Source of the DNA: Polynucleobacter sp. VK25
GTDB taxonomy: Bacteria; Pseudomonadota; Gammaproteobacteria; Burkholderiales; Burkholderiaceae
Assembly: GCF_018687355.1 (NCBI RefSeq)
Contig: NZ_CP061288.1
Span: 1,870,144 to 1,934,143, forward strand
Reading direction: 5' to 3'
Length of the DNA stretch: 64,000 nucleotides
This document shows positions 51,714-60,480 of this stretch, piece after piece (the first letter of the stretch is position 1; each line of letters opens with the position of its first letter). The notes beneath the pieces were generated by a model. That model searched no databases. It saw only the letters and a list, made by a program, of their open reading frames with translations, and was not told the DNA's origin. Both the position numbers and the translations under genes were made by a program.

Positions 51714-51743
51714 ACCCCCGTTGAAAACTACTCCACCGTAACG
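51714..51743. other. Right attachment junction of the element
   Basis: The arm ACCCCCGTTGAAAACT (51714-51729), a 5-nt spacer and the core ACCGTAACG (51735-51743). The arm is the inverted partner of the left arm at 31665-31680 (14 of 16 matching). The element supplies the last glmS codons here: GTG GAG TAG on the minus strand keeps V-E-stop. Confidence 0.8.
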
Positions 51744-53560
51744 CTCTTTGCTAAGTTTCTAGGCTTATCAACGTCAGTACCGCGTGCGCAAGCTGTGTGA
51801 TAAGCCAATAGCTGCAGAGGGACCACGTGCAATATTGGAGAAAGATTGCCGTAGTGCTCAGGGAGCTTGATGACATTAATACCATCGCTATTCACGATCT
51901 CGGTATCTTGATCAGCGAAAACGTAGAGTTTGCCGCCGCGCGCTTTCACTTCTTGCATATTCGATTTCAGCTTTTCCAAGAGAACATCATTAGGAGCAAC
52001 TGTTACCACTGGCATTTTGTCGGTTACTAGGGCAAGCGGTCCATGCTTTAACTCACCCGCAGGATAAGCTTCAGCATGAATATAAGAAATCTCTTTGAGC
52101 TTTAGTGCACCCTCAAGTGCAATTGGGTAATGCATGCCACGACCCAAGAAGAGTGCATTCTCACACTTTGCAAACGCATCACTCCAAGCGATGATCTGTG
52201 GCTCAAGAGCGAGAACCGCATGGAGTGCTTTAGGTAGGTGGCGCAATTCACGCAAGAGGTCTTTTTCTTTTTCAGCAGAAAGTCTGCCAGCACGTTTTGC
52301 CAATGAAACCGCCAAGAGATACAGAGCCAAGAGCTGTGTAGTAAATGCTTTAGTTGATGCAACACCAATCTCAGCGCCAGCCTTGGTCAAGAAATGCCAA
52401 TCCGTTTCGCGAACCATTGCACTGCTTGCCACATTACAGATTGCCAAGGTGTACTTATGCCCCAAACTCTTTGCATGACGTAATGCAGCCAAGGTATCGG
52501 CTGTCTCACCAGACTGCGAGACCACCACAATTAAAGTTTTTAGATTAGGCACGGTGGTGCGATAGCGATACTCGCTCGCAATTTCTACTTGCGTTGGAAT
52601 GCCAGCAATATCTTCTAACCAATATTTAGCAACACATGCAGAGTAGTAACTTGTGCCACACGCCAAGATCAAAATTTGATCAAATGCTTTCCAGTCTTCT
52701 GGCTTAGCCTCAAATAACTCGGGTCCAAACTGCGCAATATTGGCAAGCGTGTCACCAATCGCCCTAGGCTGCTCAAAAATTTCTTTTTGCATGTAGTGTT
52801 GATACGGACCCAAATCAACCGAGTCCGCCTGAGCTGGCATCGGCTTTAACTCTCTTTGAGCATGCTTGCCTGCCTGATCAATAACCTCAACACCATCCGC
52901 TTTAAGAACTGCAACATCGCCCTCTTCCAAATACATCATGGAATGAGCGCGCCCGGCTAAAGCTAAAGCATCAGATGCCAAGAAGTGCTCATGATCGCCA
53001 ATGGCAACTACCAATGGTGATCCAACGCGCGCACCTACCAAGGTGCCTGGATTATCTTGAGCAATTACACCAATCGCGTATGCACCATGTAATTTAGGGA
53101 GCACGGCCCTTACAGATGCCGCAATATCTTTTTGTCCGCTTGATACATATTGCTGGTGAACTAAATGGGCAATTACTTCAGTATCTGTTTCGGAAGTGAA
53201 TTCATAACCGGCGGCTTTTAATTCAGCGCGAAGTACTTCATAGTTTTCAATAATGCCGTTATGTACCACTGCGATCAGACCATCAGAGATATGAGGATGC
53301 GCATTTTGGGTATCTGGTTTGCCATGAGTGGCCCAGCGTGTGTGGGCAATACCCAAGGTGCCGCAAAAGTCTTTACCTTGCTCGCCCAGCTCTGACACAC
53401 GTGCAGTGGTGCGGGCACGCTCGATAGGGTGCTTAGCATCATCGCCATTAATCACAGCGAAACCACAAGAGTCATAGCCGCGATACTCTAGGCGACGCAA
53501 GCCTTCAACCAAAACATCAACGATATTTTTATGGGAGGCTGCACCAACAATGCCGCACAT
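51728..53560 (-). CDS. glmS: Glutamine--fructose-6-phosphate aminotransferase
   Basis: First step of UDP-GlcNAc synthesis, 610 residues, full length. The Ntn glutaminase domain starts with catalytic Cys2 (MCGIVGAAS); two SIS isomerase domains follow ([21 protein letters not shown]), and the C-tail ends [11 protein letters not shown]. The last codon and the stop come from the integrated element but keep the invariant V-E end, so the enzyme should be intact. Its start abuts the glmU stop by one base. Confidence 0.97.
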   Translation of the reverse strand: MCGIVGAASHKNIVDVLVEGLRRLEYRGYDSCGFAVINGDDAKHPIERARTTARVSELGEQGKDFCGTLGIAHTRWATHGKPDTQNAHPHISDGLIAVVHNGIIENYEVLRAELKAAGYEFTSETDTEVIAHLVHQQYVSSGQKDIAASVRAVLPKLHGAYAIGVIAQDNPGTLVGARVGSPLVVAIGDHEHFLASDALALAGRAHSMMYLEEGDVAVLKADGVEVIDQAGKHAQRELKPMPAQADSVDLGPYQHYMQKEIFEQPRAIGDTLANIAQFGPELFEAKPEDWKAFDQILILACGTSYYSACVAKYWLEDIAGIPTQVEIASEYRYRTTVPNLKTLIVVVSQSGETADTLAALRHAKSLGHKYTLAICNVASSAMVRETDWHFLTKAGAEIGVASTKAFTTQLLALYLLAVSLAKRAGRLSAEKEKDLLRELRHLPKALHAVLALEPQIIAWSDAFAKCENALFLGRGMHYPIALEGALKLKEISYIHAEAYPAGELKHGPLALVTDKMPVVTVAPNDVLLEKLKSNMQEVKARGGKLYVFADQDTEIVNSDGINVIKLPEHYGNLSPILHVVPLQLLAYHTACARGTDVDKPRNLAKSVTVE

Positions 53561-55029
53561 TATTTTTTACCCTTTGTGGTTTTCTTTACCGCTTTCTTTG
53601 CTACCTTCTTCACTGCTGCCTTTTTTTCCTGCTTCACAGGACGCTGCCACTGCAATGAAATTTGTTTTGCTCTGGATACGGTCAGCTGATTTGCAGGGGC
53701 ATCTTTAGTAAGCGTAGTGCCCGCACCTAATGTAGCGCCACGACCTACGCGGACTGGAGCAACTAATTGGGTATCAGAACCAATGAAAACATCATCTTCA
53801 ATAATAGTCTGATGCTTATTAACGCCATCATAGTTACAAGTGATCGTGCCGGCACCAATATTGACTCTTGAACCAACAATCGAGTCGCCAACATAAGCCA
53901 AATGATTGGCTTTGCTATTGGCAGCAATTTTGCTGTTCTTCACTTCTACGAAATTGCCAATATGCACATCGTTTGATAAATCTGCGCCAGGACGTAAGCG
54001 AGCATAAGGACCAATCAGAGATTGAGCTCCTACTTTTGCGCCATCTATATGACTATATGCATGAATAGTCACGCCTTTGCCAATCACGCTGTTGCGAATC
54101 ACGCAATAAGGCCCAATCTTTGTGCCAGCATCTAAAGTAACGCAACCTTCAAAAACACAGCCAACATCAATCGATACATCTGTACCGCACTCTAAGGAGC
54201 CGCGCACATCTATACGCGCTGGATCTGCAAGAGAAACTCCCGCATCCATTAATTGGTTGGCAATATTGAGCTGATGCAAGCGCTCTAGAGCAGCGAGTTG
54301 GTCACGACTATTAACACCTACAGTCTCAAACTCGTCATCAGCCTGCGTTGTACGAATAGGCACCCCATCCTTGACTGCCATGGCGATTACATCAGTTAAG
54401 TAATACTCACCTTGGGCATTACTTGCACGCAAAGCTTTCAACCATTTCTTTAATGAGTTCGTTGGCAATACCATGATGCCGGTGTTGATTTCTTGAATTG
54501 TTTTTTGTGAAGACGTTGCATCTTTCTCTTCAACAATCTCCGTTACAGATCCGTCAGCATCACGCACGATACGGCCATAGCCTGTTGGATTGGCAAGGTT
54601 TTGCGTGAGAAGCGCAAGAGCGCTGTCTTGACCGCGGACACCATCAGCTAACTTTGCTAATTTAGCCAGAGTCTTTTTTGTTGTGAGAGGAACGTCACCA
54701 TACAAAACTAGTGTGGGCTCTTGAGTGTCTAATTTAGGCAAGGCCTGCAAAAGCGCATGGCCTGTACCTTTTTGCTCGGCTTGTAGTGCGGTTACTACTT
54801 TGCTAAAACTGGAATCTTCTTTGGCAGCATTCACCAAGAATGTTTTAACGTCTGCTGCGCCATGACCAACAACTACAACAGGGCCTGTTTTAGCCTTCTT
54901 ATCTTGTAGCGAAAGAGCGGTATTGAGAACGTGCTGGAGCAGGGGTTTTCCTGCCAAAGTTTGCAGGACCTTGGGCAGGGCGGATTTCATCCGCTTTCCT
55001 TGCCCAGCAGCCAAAATGACGATATTCAT
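53560..55029 (-). CDS. glmU: Bifunctional GlmU with a Lys-rich C-terminal tail
   Basis: N-acetylglucosamine-1-phosphate uridyltransferase / glucosamine-1-phosphate acetyltransferase, 489 residues. [18 protein letters not shown] (5-22) is the pyrophosphorylase start; the left-handed beta-helix occupies about 255-460 ([29 protein letters not shown]). About 24 residues from 466 onward are almost only Lys, Ala, Val and Thr, an addition absent from E. coli GlmU. It runs upstream of glmS and overlaps ttcA by 4 bp. Confidence 0.96.
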   Translation of the reverse strand: MNIVILAAGQGKRMKSALPKVLQTLAGKPLLQHVLNTALSLQDKKAKTGPVVVVGHGAADVKTFLVNAAKEDSSFSKVVTALQAEQKGTGHALLQALPKLDTQEPTLVLYGDVPLTTKKTLAKLAKLADGVRGQDSALALLTQNLANPTGYGRIVRDADGSVTEIVEEKDATSSQKTIQEINTGIMVLPTNSLKKWLKALRASNAQGEYYLTDVIAMAVKDGVPIRTTQADDEFETVGVNSRDQLAALERLHQLNIANQLMDAGVSLADPARIDVRGSLECGTDVSIDVGCVFEGCVTLDAGTKIGPYCVIRNSVIGKGVTIHAYSHIDGAKVGAQSLIGPYARLRPGADLSNDVHIGNFVEVKNSKIAANSKANHLAYVGDSIVGSRVNIGAGTITCNYDGVNKHQTIIEDDVFIGSDTQLVAPVRVGRGATLGAGTTLTKDAPANQLTVSRAKQISLQWQRPVKQEKKAAVKKVAKKAVKKTTKGKK

Positions 55030-55934
55030 AAAGGGGGATTATAAGTCCCCTGAATCATGGTTCCACAGGCTAATTCATCTAATTCCGCCTCATCAATTGC
55101 CCTGTCGCCAGAGGATCTAGCGGCAATGCCGGCTAGCTCTGTCGAAATCTCGAGGTTTTTGAAATCAAAGGCTTCACCGTCCATTAAATGGGACGGAACG
55201 ATATGGTGCATCGAGCGAAATAGGTTCTCGACTCGACCCGGATGCTTCTTTTCCCATTCACGCAGCATTTCTTTCATGACTTGGCGCTGAAGATTAGGCT
55301 GGCTGCCACACAAATCACAAGGAATGATAGGGAAGTTCATATCTGCCGCATAACGCTCAAGCAGTTTCTCGGGCACATACGCTAAAGGACGAATCACAAT
55401 ATGTTTGCCATCATCTGAGCGCAACTTTGGCGGCATACCTTTCAGCTTTCCCGCATAAAACATATTGAGCATCAAGGTTTCTAAAATGTCATCGCGATGA
55501 TGCCCTAAGGCAATTTTTGTTGCACCTAACTCATCCGCTACACGATACAAAATGCCACGACGCAAACGTGAACATAATCCACAGGTAGTTTTACCTTCCG
55601 GAATAACGCGCTTCACAATGCTGTAAGTGTCTTGCTCTTCGATGTGATACTGAACTCCCAAGCCCTTCAAATAATTGGGCAATATTTCGGCAGGGAAATT
55701 AGGTTGCTTCTGATCTAAGTTCACCGCAACAATCTCAAAATTGATGGGGGCACGTTCGCGCAACTTCATCAGAATATCGAGCATGGCATAGCTATCCTTG
55801 CCGCCTGATACGCACACCATCACCTTATCGCCATCTTCAATCATGCCGAAGTCACCAATGGCCTGGCCTACCAAGCGACAGAGTTTTTTCTCTAGCTTGT
55901 TTTCTTCGAAGACAACTTTACGAATATCGCCCAT
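55026..55934 (-). CDS. ttcA: tRNA 2-thiocytidine(32) synthetase TtcA
   Basis: ATP-dependent, Fe-S-containing tRNA thiolase, 302 residues. The PP-loop is SGGKDS at 43-48; Cys pairs in [12 protein letters not shown] and CDLCGSQ bind the cluster. [16 protein letters not shown] is typical of TtcA. It overlaps glmU by 4 bp and follows folB by 23 bp, so it probably belongs to one transcript. Confidence 0.95.
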   Translation of the reverse strand: MGDIRKVVFEENKLEKKLCRLVGQAIGDFGMIEDGDKVMVCVSGGKDSYAMLDILMKLRERAPINFEIVAVNLDQKQPNFPAEILPNYLKGLGVQYHIEEQDTYSIVKRVIPEGKTTCGLCSRLRRGILYRVADELGATKIALGHHRDDILETLMLNMFYAGKLKGMPPKLRSDDGKHIVIRPLAYVPEKLLERYAADMNFPIIPCDLCGSQPNLQRQVMKEMLREWEKKHPGRVENLFRSMHHIVPSHLMDGEAFDFKNLEISTELAGIAARSSGDRAIDEAELDELACGTMIQGTYNPPL

Positions 55935-55957
55935 AAGAATTCTTTTCCAATTTCTTT

Positions 55958-56353
55958 TTAAGAAGCCTTAATACGAAATACTTCAACACCCACTGAGTGA
56001 CAGTCTGGATATACATCAGGCTTGGCGGTGCTTACACGCGCAGCCAAAACTTTAGGGTGTAGCAACATGGCAGCCACGATGTCATCGCAAAAAGTTTCTT
56101 GCAAATGAATATGGCCCTGAGAAGCCCTGGACTTAATGGTCTCACGCATGAAGTCGTAATCCACCACTTCCTCTAACTGATCGCTCGTTGGGGTATTCAT
56201 TGCCATTGGAATATATAAATCTACATTGAGAATGACGCGCTGCTCTGCCTTTTTCTCAAAGTCATGAACACCAATATTGATATAAATCTCGTAGTCGCGC
56301 AGAAATAAACGGCGACAGTCAACAAGAGCGGGATGAGAAAGAATTGCGTGCAT
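55958..56353 (-). CDS. folB: Dihydroneopterin aldolase
   Basis: Folate-pathway enzyme, 131 residues. After a short extension, [23 protein letters not shown] (about 18-40) carries the family start; [13 protein letters not shown] and [14 protein letters not shown] follow with the catalytic Glu, and [17 protein letters not shown] ends the domain. It sits next to a pteridine-reductase-like SDR, which supports the folate assignment. Confidence 0.92.
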   Translation of the reverse strand: MHAILSHPALVDCRRLFLRDYEIYINIGVHDFEKKAEQRVILNVDLYIPMAMNTPTSDQLEEVVDYDFMRETIKSRASQGHIHLQETFCDDIVAAMLLHPKVLAARVSTAKPDVYPDCHSVGVEVFRIKAS

Positions 56354-56376
56354 GAATATTTGCTTTTTAAAAATAC

Positions 56377-57186
56377 TTAATTCGTTTTGAACATCACATC
56401 ACGTGATGATGGCAATAAATGTTGTCCGCCATCTACATATAAGGTGGTTCCGGTGATACCGCTAGAGTCGGCCAAAAATACGGCTGCCTTTGCAATATCT
56501 GCTGGCGTTGAGGATCTTCCTAGCGGTGTCATTTGATGCGCTTTAGAAAAATCATCCATCGTTTGATCGCCTGATGGCAAAGAGATTCCAGGGGCCAATC
56601 CAACTACTCGTAGATGCGGCGCAAAGTCCATTGCCAACAACTCAACCGAAGAAAGCAATGCTGCCTTAGACAATGTGTAAGACAAATAATCTGGATTAGG
56701 GTTAATCAACTTTTGATCCAACAATTGAATCACTGCTGGAATTACACCAGCAGTGTTTGGCTTATTTTTTTGAAACTCAAACATCAGTTGAGACAACAAA
56801 ATAGGTGCCGTCAAATTGACTTGCATATGCGCTTGTAAGTTTTTTCCACCCAAAGGAGTTGTTGAGTTTGAGCGATCGTATTCAAATATCGATGCGCTAT
56901 TTACTAAGCAAGCCAAATTCGGAAAGGCTCCGCCCACAGCTAAGAAAAGGTCTTTGGTGGCAGCCTCATCAGCCAAGTCCGCCTGGAAAGCCTGGGCTTT
57001 CACGCCCATCATGTCAATTTCTCTGATGGTTTCTTGGGCCTCTTGCTCAGATCGCCCATAATGAACGGCAACATCCCAGCCCTGACGGGCAAACTGCAAG
57101 GCAATTTCTCGACCCAGGCGCTTGGCGGCGCCAGTCACTAAAACTGCTTTTCTTTGCTGGGATGGGGATGTTGAACTGGGGTTCAA
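56377..57186 (-). CDS. SDR of the pteridine reductase / FolM type
   Basis: A 269-residue short-chain reductase. TGAAKRLGREIALQFA (about 18-33) has the TGxxxRxG form seen in PTR1/FolM rather than the common TGxxxGxG; NSASIFEYDRS and the active-site YTLSK follow. Placed directly upstream of folB, it is probably a dihydromonapterin or dihydrofolate reductase, which would complement folate reduction. General SDR activity cannot be excluded. Confidence 0.82.
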   Translation of the reverse strand: MNPSSTSPSQQRKAVLVTGAAKRLGREIALQFARQGWDVAVHYGRSEQEAQETIREIDMMGVKAQAFQADLADEAATKDLFLAVGGAFPNLACLVNSASIFEYDRSNSTTPLGGKNLQAHMQVNLTAPILLSQLMFEFQKNKPNTAGVIPAVIQLLDQKLINPNPDYLSYTLSKAALLSSVELLAMDFAPHLRVVGLAPGISLPSGDQTMDDFSKAHQMTPLGRSSTPADIAKAAVFLADSSGITGTTLYVDGGQHLLPSSRDVMFKTN

Positions 57187-57211
57187 TTAAATTCTCTTAG
57201 ACTAGCGAGCT

Positions 57212-58399
57212 ATGGATATTACCTTGACCAGCCTTGAAACGGAGCATAGTGCGCTTCTAAAGGCCAAAATAGCCTCTCAAATCGCCTCCCAAGGCGGCTG
57301 GCTGCCCTTTTCTCGCTATATGGAGATGGCGCTCTATGAGCCTGGCATGGGCTATTACAGTGCAGGAGCTCACAAACTAGGTGCTGGCGGTGATTTCACT
57401 ACCGCCCCTGAATTAAGCCCCCTCTTTGGCGCAGCTATTTGCTCTACCCTGCTACCCGCTCTCGAGGGACTCAAGCAAAAAGGTCTGCCCACGCAAATTT
57501 TGGAATTTGGCGCTGGTACTGGCAAGTTGGCCACATCCATCCTGACTCGACTCCATGATCTTGGATTTCATTTAGATCGCTACGACATTATTGAAATTTC
57601 TCCAGACTTAGCACAGCGCCAACAAGAAAGAATAGGTGCAGCAGTTAAGCAACTAAATCTCGGCACGCAATGTAGCTGGCTTGCACAGTTGCCCGAAAAT
57701 TACAAAGGCGTCATTTTGGCAAATGAAGTTATTGATGCCATTCCCTGTGATGCCATCATCTATCAAGATGGATTTTGGTATTGGTACGGGGTGACCATTG
57801 AGAATGATCAGTTCATATGGAAAGCTGGCTCACCGGTTGCACAACAACTACTTCCCGAAAGCCTTCTCAGCGGCAATTTCTCAGAAGGCTATGTCACTGA
57901 ATTACACGCACCAGCAAACGCTTGGATGCAGCAAGTGGCTAAGCATTTAGATGTAGGTCTATTTCTTACTTTTGATTATGGCTTTCCGGAAAGCGAGTAC
58001 TACCACCCACAAAGACTTGAGGGCACGCTCATGGCGCACCATCGGCATCATGCAATCCAAGACCCCTTTCATCTCCCCGGTCTTTGCGACTTAACAACGC
58101 ACGTTGAGTGGTCGCAAATTGCCCGTAGTGCATTAGCCGAAAATGTAGATGATGTGTATCTCACTAATCAGGCCGCATACCTACTAGATGCAGGCATTGG
58201 TGACATTGCTCTAGAGATTGGCGACCCAAGCGATCCTGAAACATTTCTGCCAATCTCCAACGCATTACAAAAGTTATTATCAGAAGCAGAGATGGGTGAG
58301 CTCTTTAAAGCCTTTGCATTCTCTAAGAATTTAGAAAGCTTGCTGCCTGGTCATGTACTGGAAGATCTACCGGGCCTTCGCGGCAGAAATAGACTGTAG
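57212..58399 (+). CDS. SAM-dependent methyltransferase, MidA/NDUFAF7 family
   Basis: A 395-residue protein homologous to mitochondrial NDUFAF7/MidA (formerly DUF185). Signature regions: MALYEPGMGYYSAG (about 44-57), GGDFTTAPELSPLFG (about 65-79), the SAM site EFGAGTGKLA (about 103-112) and VILANEVIDAIPCD. In mitochondria it methylates an arginine of complex I subunit NDUFS2; the bacterial target is not established. It is divergent from the SDR by 25 bp. Confidence 0.9.
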   Translation: MDITLTSLETEHSALLKAKIASQIASQGGWLPFSRYMEMALYEPGMGYYSAGAHKLGAGGDFTTAPELSPLFGAAICSTLLPALEGLKQKGLPTQILEFGAGTGKLATSILTRLHDLGFHLDRYDIIEISPDLAQRQQERIGAAVKQLNLGTQCSWLAQLPENYKGVILANEVIDAIPCDAIIYQDGFWYWYGVTIENDQFIWKAGSPVAQQLLPESLLSGNFSEGYVTELHAPANAWMQQVAKHLDVGLFLTFDYGFPESEYYHPQRLEGTLMAHHRHHAIQDPFHLPGLCDLTTHVEWSQIARSALAENVDDVYLTNQAAYLLDAGIGDIALEIGDPSDPETFLPISNALQKLLSEAEMGELFKAFAFSKNLESLLPGHVLEDLPGLRGRNRL

Positions 58400-58408
58400 A
58401 AGCTTTCT

Positions 58409-59539
58409 TTAAGACTCTAAAGCTGCAGTAATTGCAGATAACCTGGCAGACTCAAATGCGCTGCCAATACGCTCACCATTAGAGCGGTCTTCTGCTGCAA
58501 TGCCAGCAATAATGTCTGCAGTATTGATTGCTTGGGCATTTCGCATTGCATTCATTAAGGATGAAATAGGGAGCGCTAACTTTTCAGCAAGGTTCAAAAT
58601 TGCTTGAGCGCGATCTGGCTTGCGCCATACATCGGCACGATTGAACCAAGCCAAAACATCTACCGCCTGATATGGATGATTTAGGTACTTGTTTACTAAA
58701 ACCCTGAGATCACTCAATATCTCACTGAAATCTCGCACATCGATTGGCATGCGCACGCAATCAGCCCAAGAACGAATTTCACTTGCAGGTAAATCCATCA
58801 GACTAATGGCGCAACGAACTTCCAGACTATCGCCGGCCTTAGAAAAATGCGCAATCAACTCTTCGCGAAATGGCTCTTCAGATAACTTGGCAACAAACGT
58901 AGGAGGCAATATAGTGCTAGCCGCGCCAGTATTTAGCAGGACTTGAAACAGATGCATCGGCTTTTGCGCCACTAAGCCCCTAGCTAATTCTTGCCAAATG
59001 CGTTCTGCTGATAATGCATTTAACTCACCAGTCCGAACAATTGCCTTTAAGGCATCTAGCGTTTCATCGGCAACTCTAAATTCTGGGAAGCGCGCGGCAA
59101 AGCGAGCAATACGCAGTAAGCGCAGTGGATCCTCTGCAAATGCATCCGAAACATGACGAAATACTTTGGCTGCCAAATCCTCTTGTCCGTTATAAGGATC
59201 AATGATTGGCCCGAATTGTTTGCCATCAGCATCCACTTCTTGTGCCATCGCATTGATGGTTAAATCACGGCGCTCTAGATCTTGCTCTAGAGTGATGGAA
59301 GGATCCGCATAGAAGTTAAAACCTTTATAGCCCTTGCCAGTCTTACGCTCAGTTCGAGCAAGCGCATATTCAGCCTGAGTCTCTGGATGCAAAAATACTG
59401 GAAAATCTTTACCAACAGGCCGAAAACCTTTAGCTACCATCTCCTCTACGCTAGATCCCACCACAACATAATCAATGTCGTGCACAGGTAAACCCATGAG
59501 GGTGTCCCTGATGGCTCCACCTACTGCGTAGATTTTCAT
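58409..59539 (-). CDS. cca: tRNA CCA-adding nucleotidyltransferase
   Basis: Class II CCA enzyme, 376 residues. VGGAIRDTLMGLPVHDIDYVVVG (about 6-28) has the GG-RD motif and catalytic Asp21/Asp23; RRDLTINAMAQ and DPLRLLRIARFAARF are also present. The C-terminal HD phosphohydrolase domain of E. coli Cca is absent, so this is the short form. Its start overlaps the NDUFA9-like gene by one base. Confidence 0.95.
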   Translation of the reverse strand: MKIYAVGGAIRDTLMGLPVHDIDYVVVGSSVEEMVAKGFRPVGKDFPVFLHPETQAEYALARTERKTGKGYKGFNFYADPSITLEQDLERRDLTINAMAQEVDADGKQFGPIIDPYNGQEDLAAKVFRHVSDAFAEDPLRLLRIARFAARFPEFRVADETLDALKAIVRTGELNALSAERIWQELARGLVAQKPMHLFQVLLNTGAASTILPPTFVAKLSEEPFREELIAHFSKAGDSLEVRCAISLMDLPASEIRSWADCVRMPIDVRDFSEILSDLRVLVNKYLNHPYQAVDVLAWFNRADVWRKPDRAQAILNLAEKLALPISSLMNAMRNAQAINTADIIAGIAAEDRSNGERIGSAFESARLSAITAALES

Positions 59540-60447
59540 TACTGCATGCCCTCGAGACTTCGACGGCTGATATTGAATACTTGAGGCAAAGCATCGAGAC
59601 CATTTAGGGGCAAGATATTAGGCACTTTCATAGAGGCAATGTTATCGCGCGACATCAATGTTGGGCCTGGCAGAAATTCAAAGGCCAATGCCTGCAGATA
59701 GCCCACAAAGGCTGGCACAGGAATGATGGCGCAAGAAGTTTTAGCCTTACGTGCAGCAAACTCAACAATCTCTTTCATGGTGTAAACCGTTGGGCCCACT
59801 AAATCATAAGCATGATGAATTGTTTTCGGCATAGAAAGAGAATGAACAAATGCAGTAGCGACATCATCTACGCTTACCGGCTGAAATTGCGCTTGGGAAT
59901 TCGCTAAAGGCATGGCTGGAAATAACTTAGTCAATTTAGAAAACAAATTAATAAACTGATCTTGTGCGCCAAAGATGACTGATGGCCTAAAGATGGTCCA
60001 ATCTAAATTGCTTGCTTTCACGGCAGCCTCCCCATCACCCTTGCTACGCTGATACATAGATGGGCCATGAGAGTCGGCACCCAATGCACTCATATGTAAG
60101 TAGCGTTTTAAGCCGTGCATCTGCATCGCAGTAATAATATTTTTAGGGAGCTCCACATGCGCAGCCTTAAATACTGCCCCGTAAGGCTTAGCTGGCTTAT
60201 CGTGTAGCACACCAACTAAATTGATTACAGCCCCATTTGGCTTAACGCGCCCACATAGATTCTGCAACTCATCAAACTCATGAATATCAGCCTCTTCCAA
60301 GTGCACCTTGGGCAACATCCGCAATTCACGTGCGGCGGATAAGTGGCTCGTTGGAACCAATACGGAATATCCCGCCAATTGAAGTTGCGCGGCAATCACT
60401 CGCCCTACAAATCCATTACCGCCGATTAAAAGAATGTCATATTTCAT
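59539..60447 (-). CDS. NDUFA9-like NAD(P)-binding protein (atypical SDR)
   Basis: A 302-residue extended-SDR-like protein. The N-terminal GGNGFVGRVIAAQL (about 8-21) binds the dinucleotide. It lacks a full YxxxK pair in the usual context (MYQRSKGDGE may serve), as in the complex I accessory subunit NDUFA9 and its bacterial relatives. The role is uncertain; quinone- or respiration-linked oxidoreduction is the usual guess. Coupled to cca by overlap. Confidence 0.85.
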   Translation of the reverse strand: MKYDILLIGGNGFVGRVIAAQLQLAGYSVLVPTSHLSAARELRMLPKVHLEEADIHEFDELQNLCGRVKPNGAVINLVGVLHDKPAKPYGAVFKAAHVELPKNIITAMQMHGLKRYLHMSALGADSHGPSMYQRSKGDGEAAVKASNLDWTIFRPSVIFGAQDQFINLFSKLTKLFPAMPLANSQAQFQPVSVDDVATAFVHSLSMPKTIHHAYDLVGPTVYTMKEIVEFAARKAKTSCAIIPVPAFVGYLQALAFEFLPGPTLMSRDNIASMKVPNILPLNGLDALPQVFNISRRSLEGMQ

Positions 60448-60480
60448 AAGGAGCTTTCTTTGCTTAGAGCAGTTAGTGAT

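Larger units (their letters stand above)
31652..51743. mobile_element. Integrated element (about 20.1 kb) in the 3' end of glmS
   Basis: The boundaries are set by the 9-bp direct repeat ACCGTAACG at 31652-31660 and 51735-51743. A large serine recombinase gene ends on the left repeat and glmS ends on the right one. Joining the internal flanks recreates a 50-bp site with 16-bp inverted arms, as expected of a serine-integrase attP. The interior is richer in A+T and has no housekeeping genes. Cargo: second resolvase, Type ISP-like restriction enzyme, T4-like clamp and clamp loader, HUH Rep, NucS-like and DUF6994 proteins, WYL regulator and secreted small proteins. No virion or conjugation genes are seen, so it is a replicating integrative element or satellite of unclear mobility. 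Confidence 0.9.

Noticed and set aside
31652..51743. Tn7-like transposon (glmS target)
   Set aside because: Insertion is in the glmS end as for Tn7, but there are no tns genes or Tn7 end repeats, and the junctions fit serine-integrase att sites.
31652..51743. Complete prophage
   Set aside because: No capsid, portal, terminase, tail or lysis genes were recognised among the element genes.
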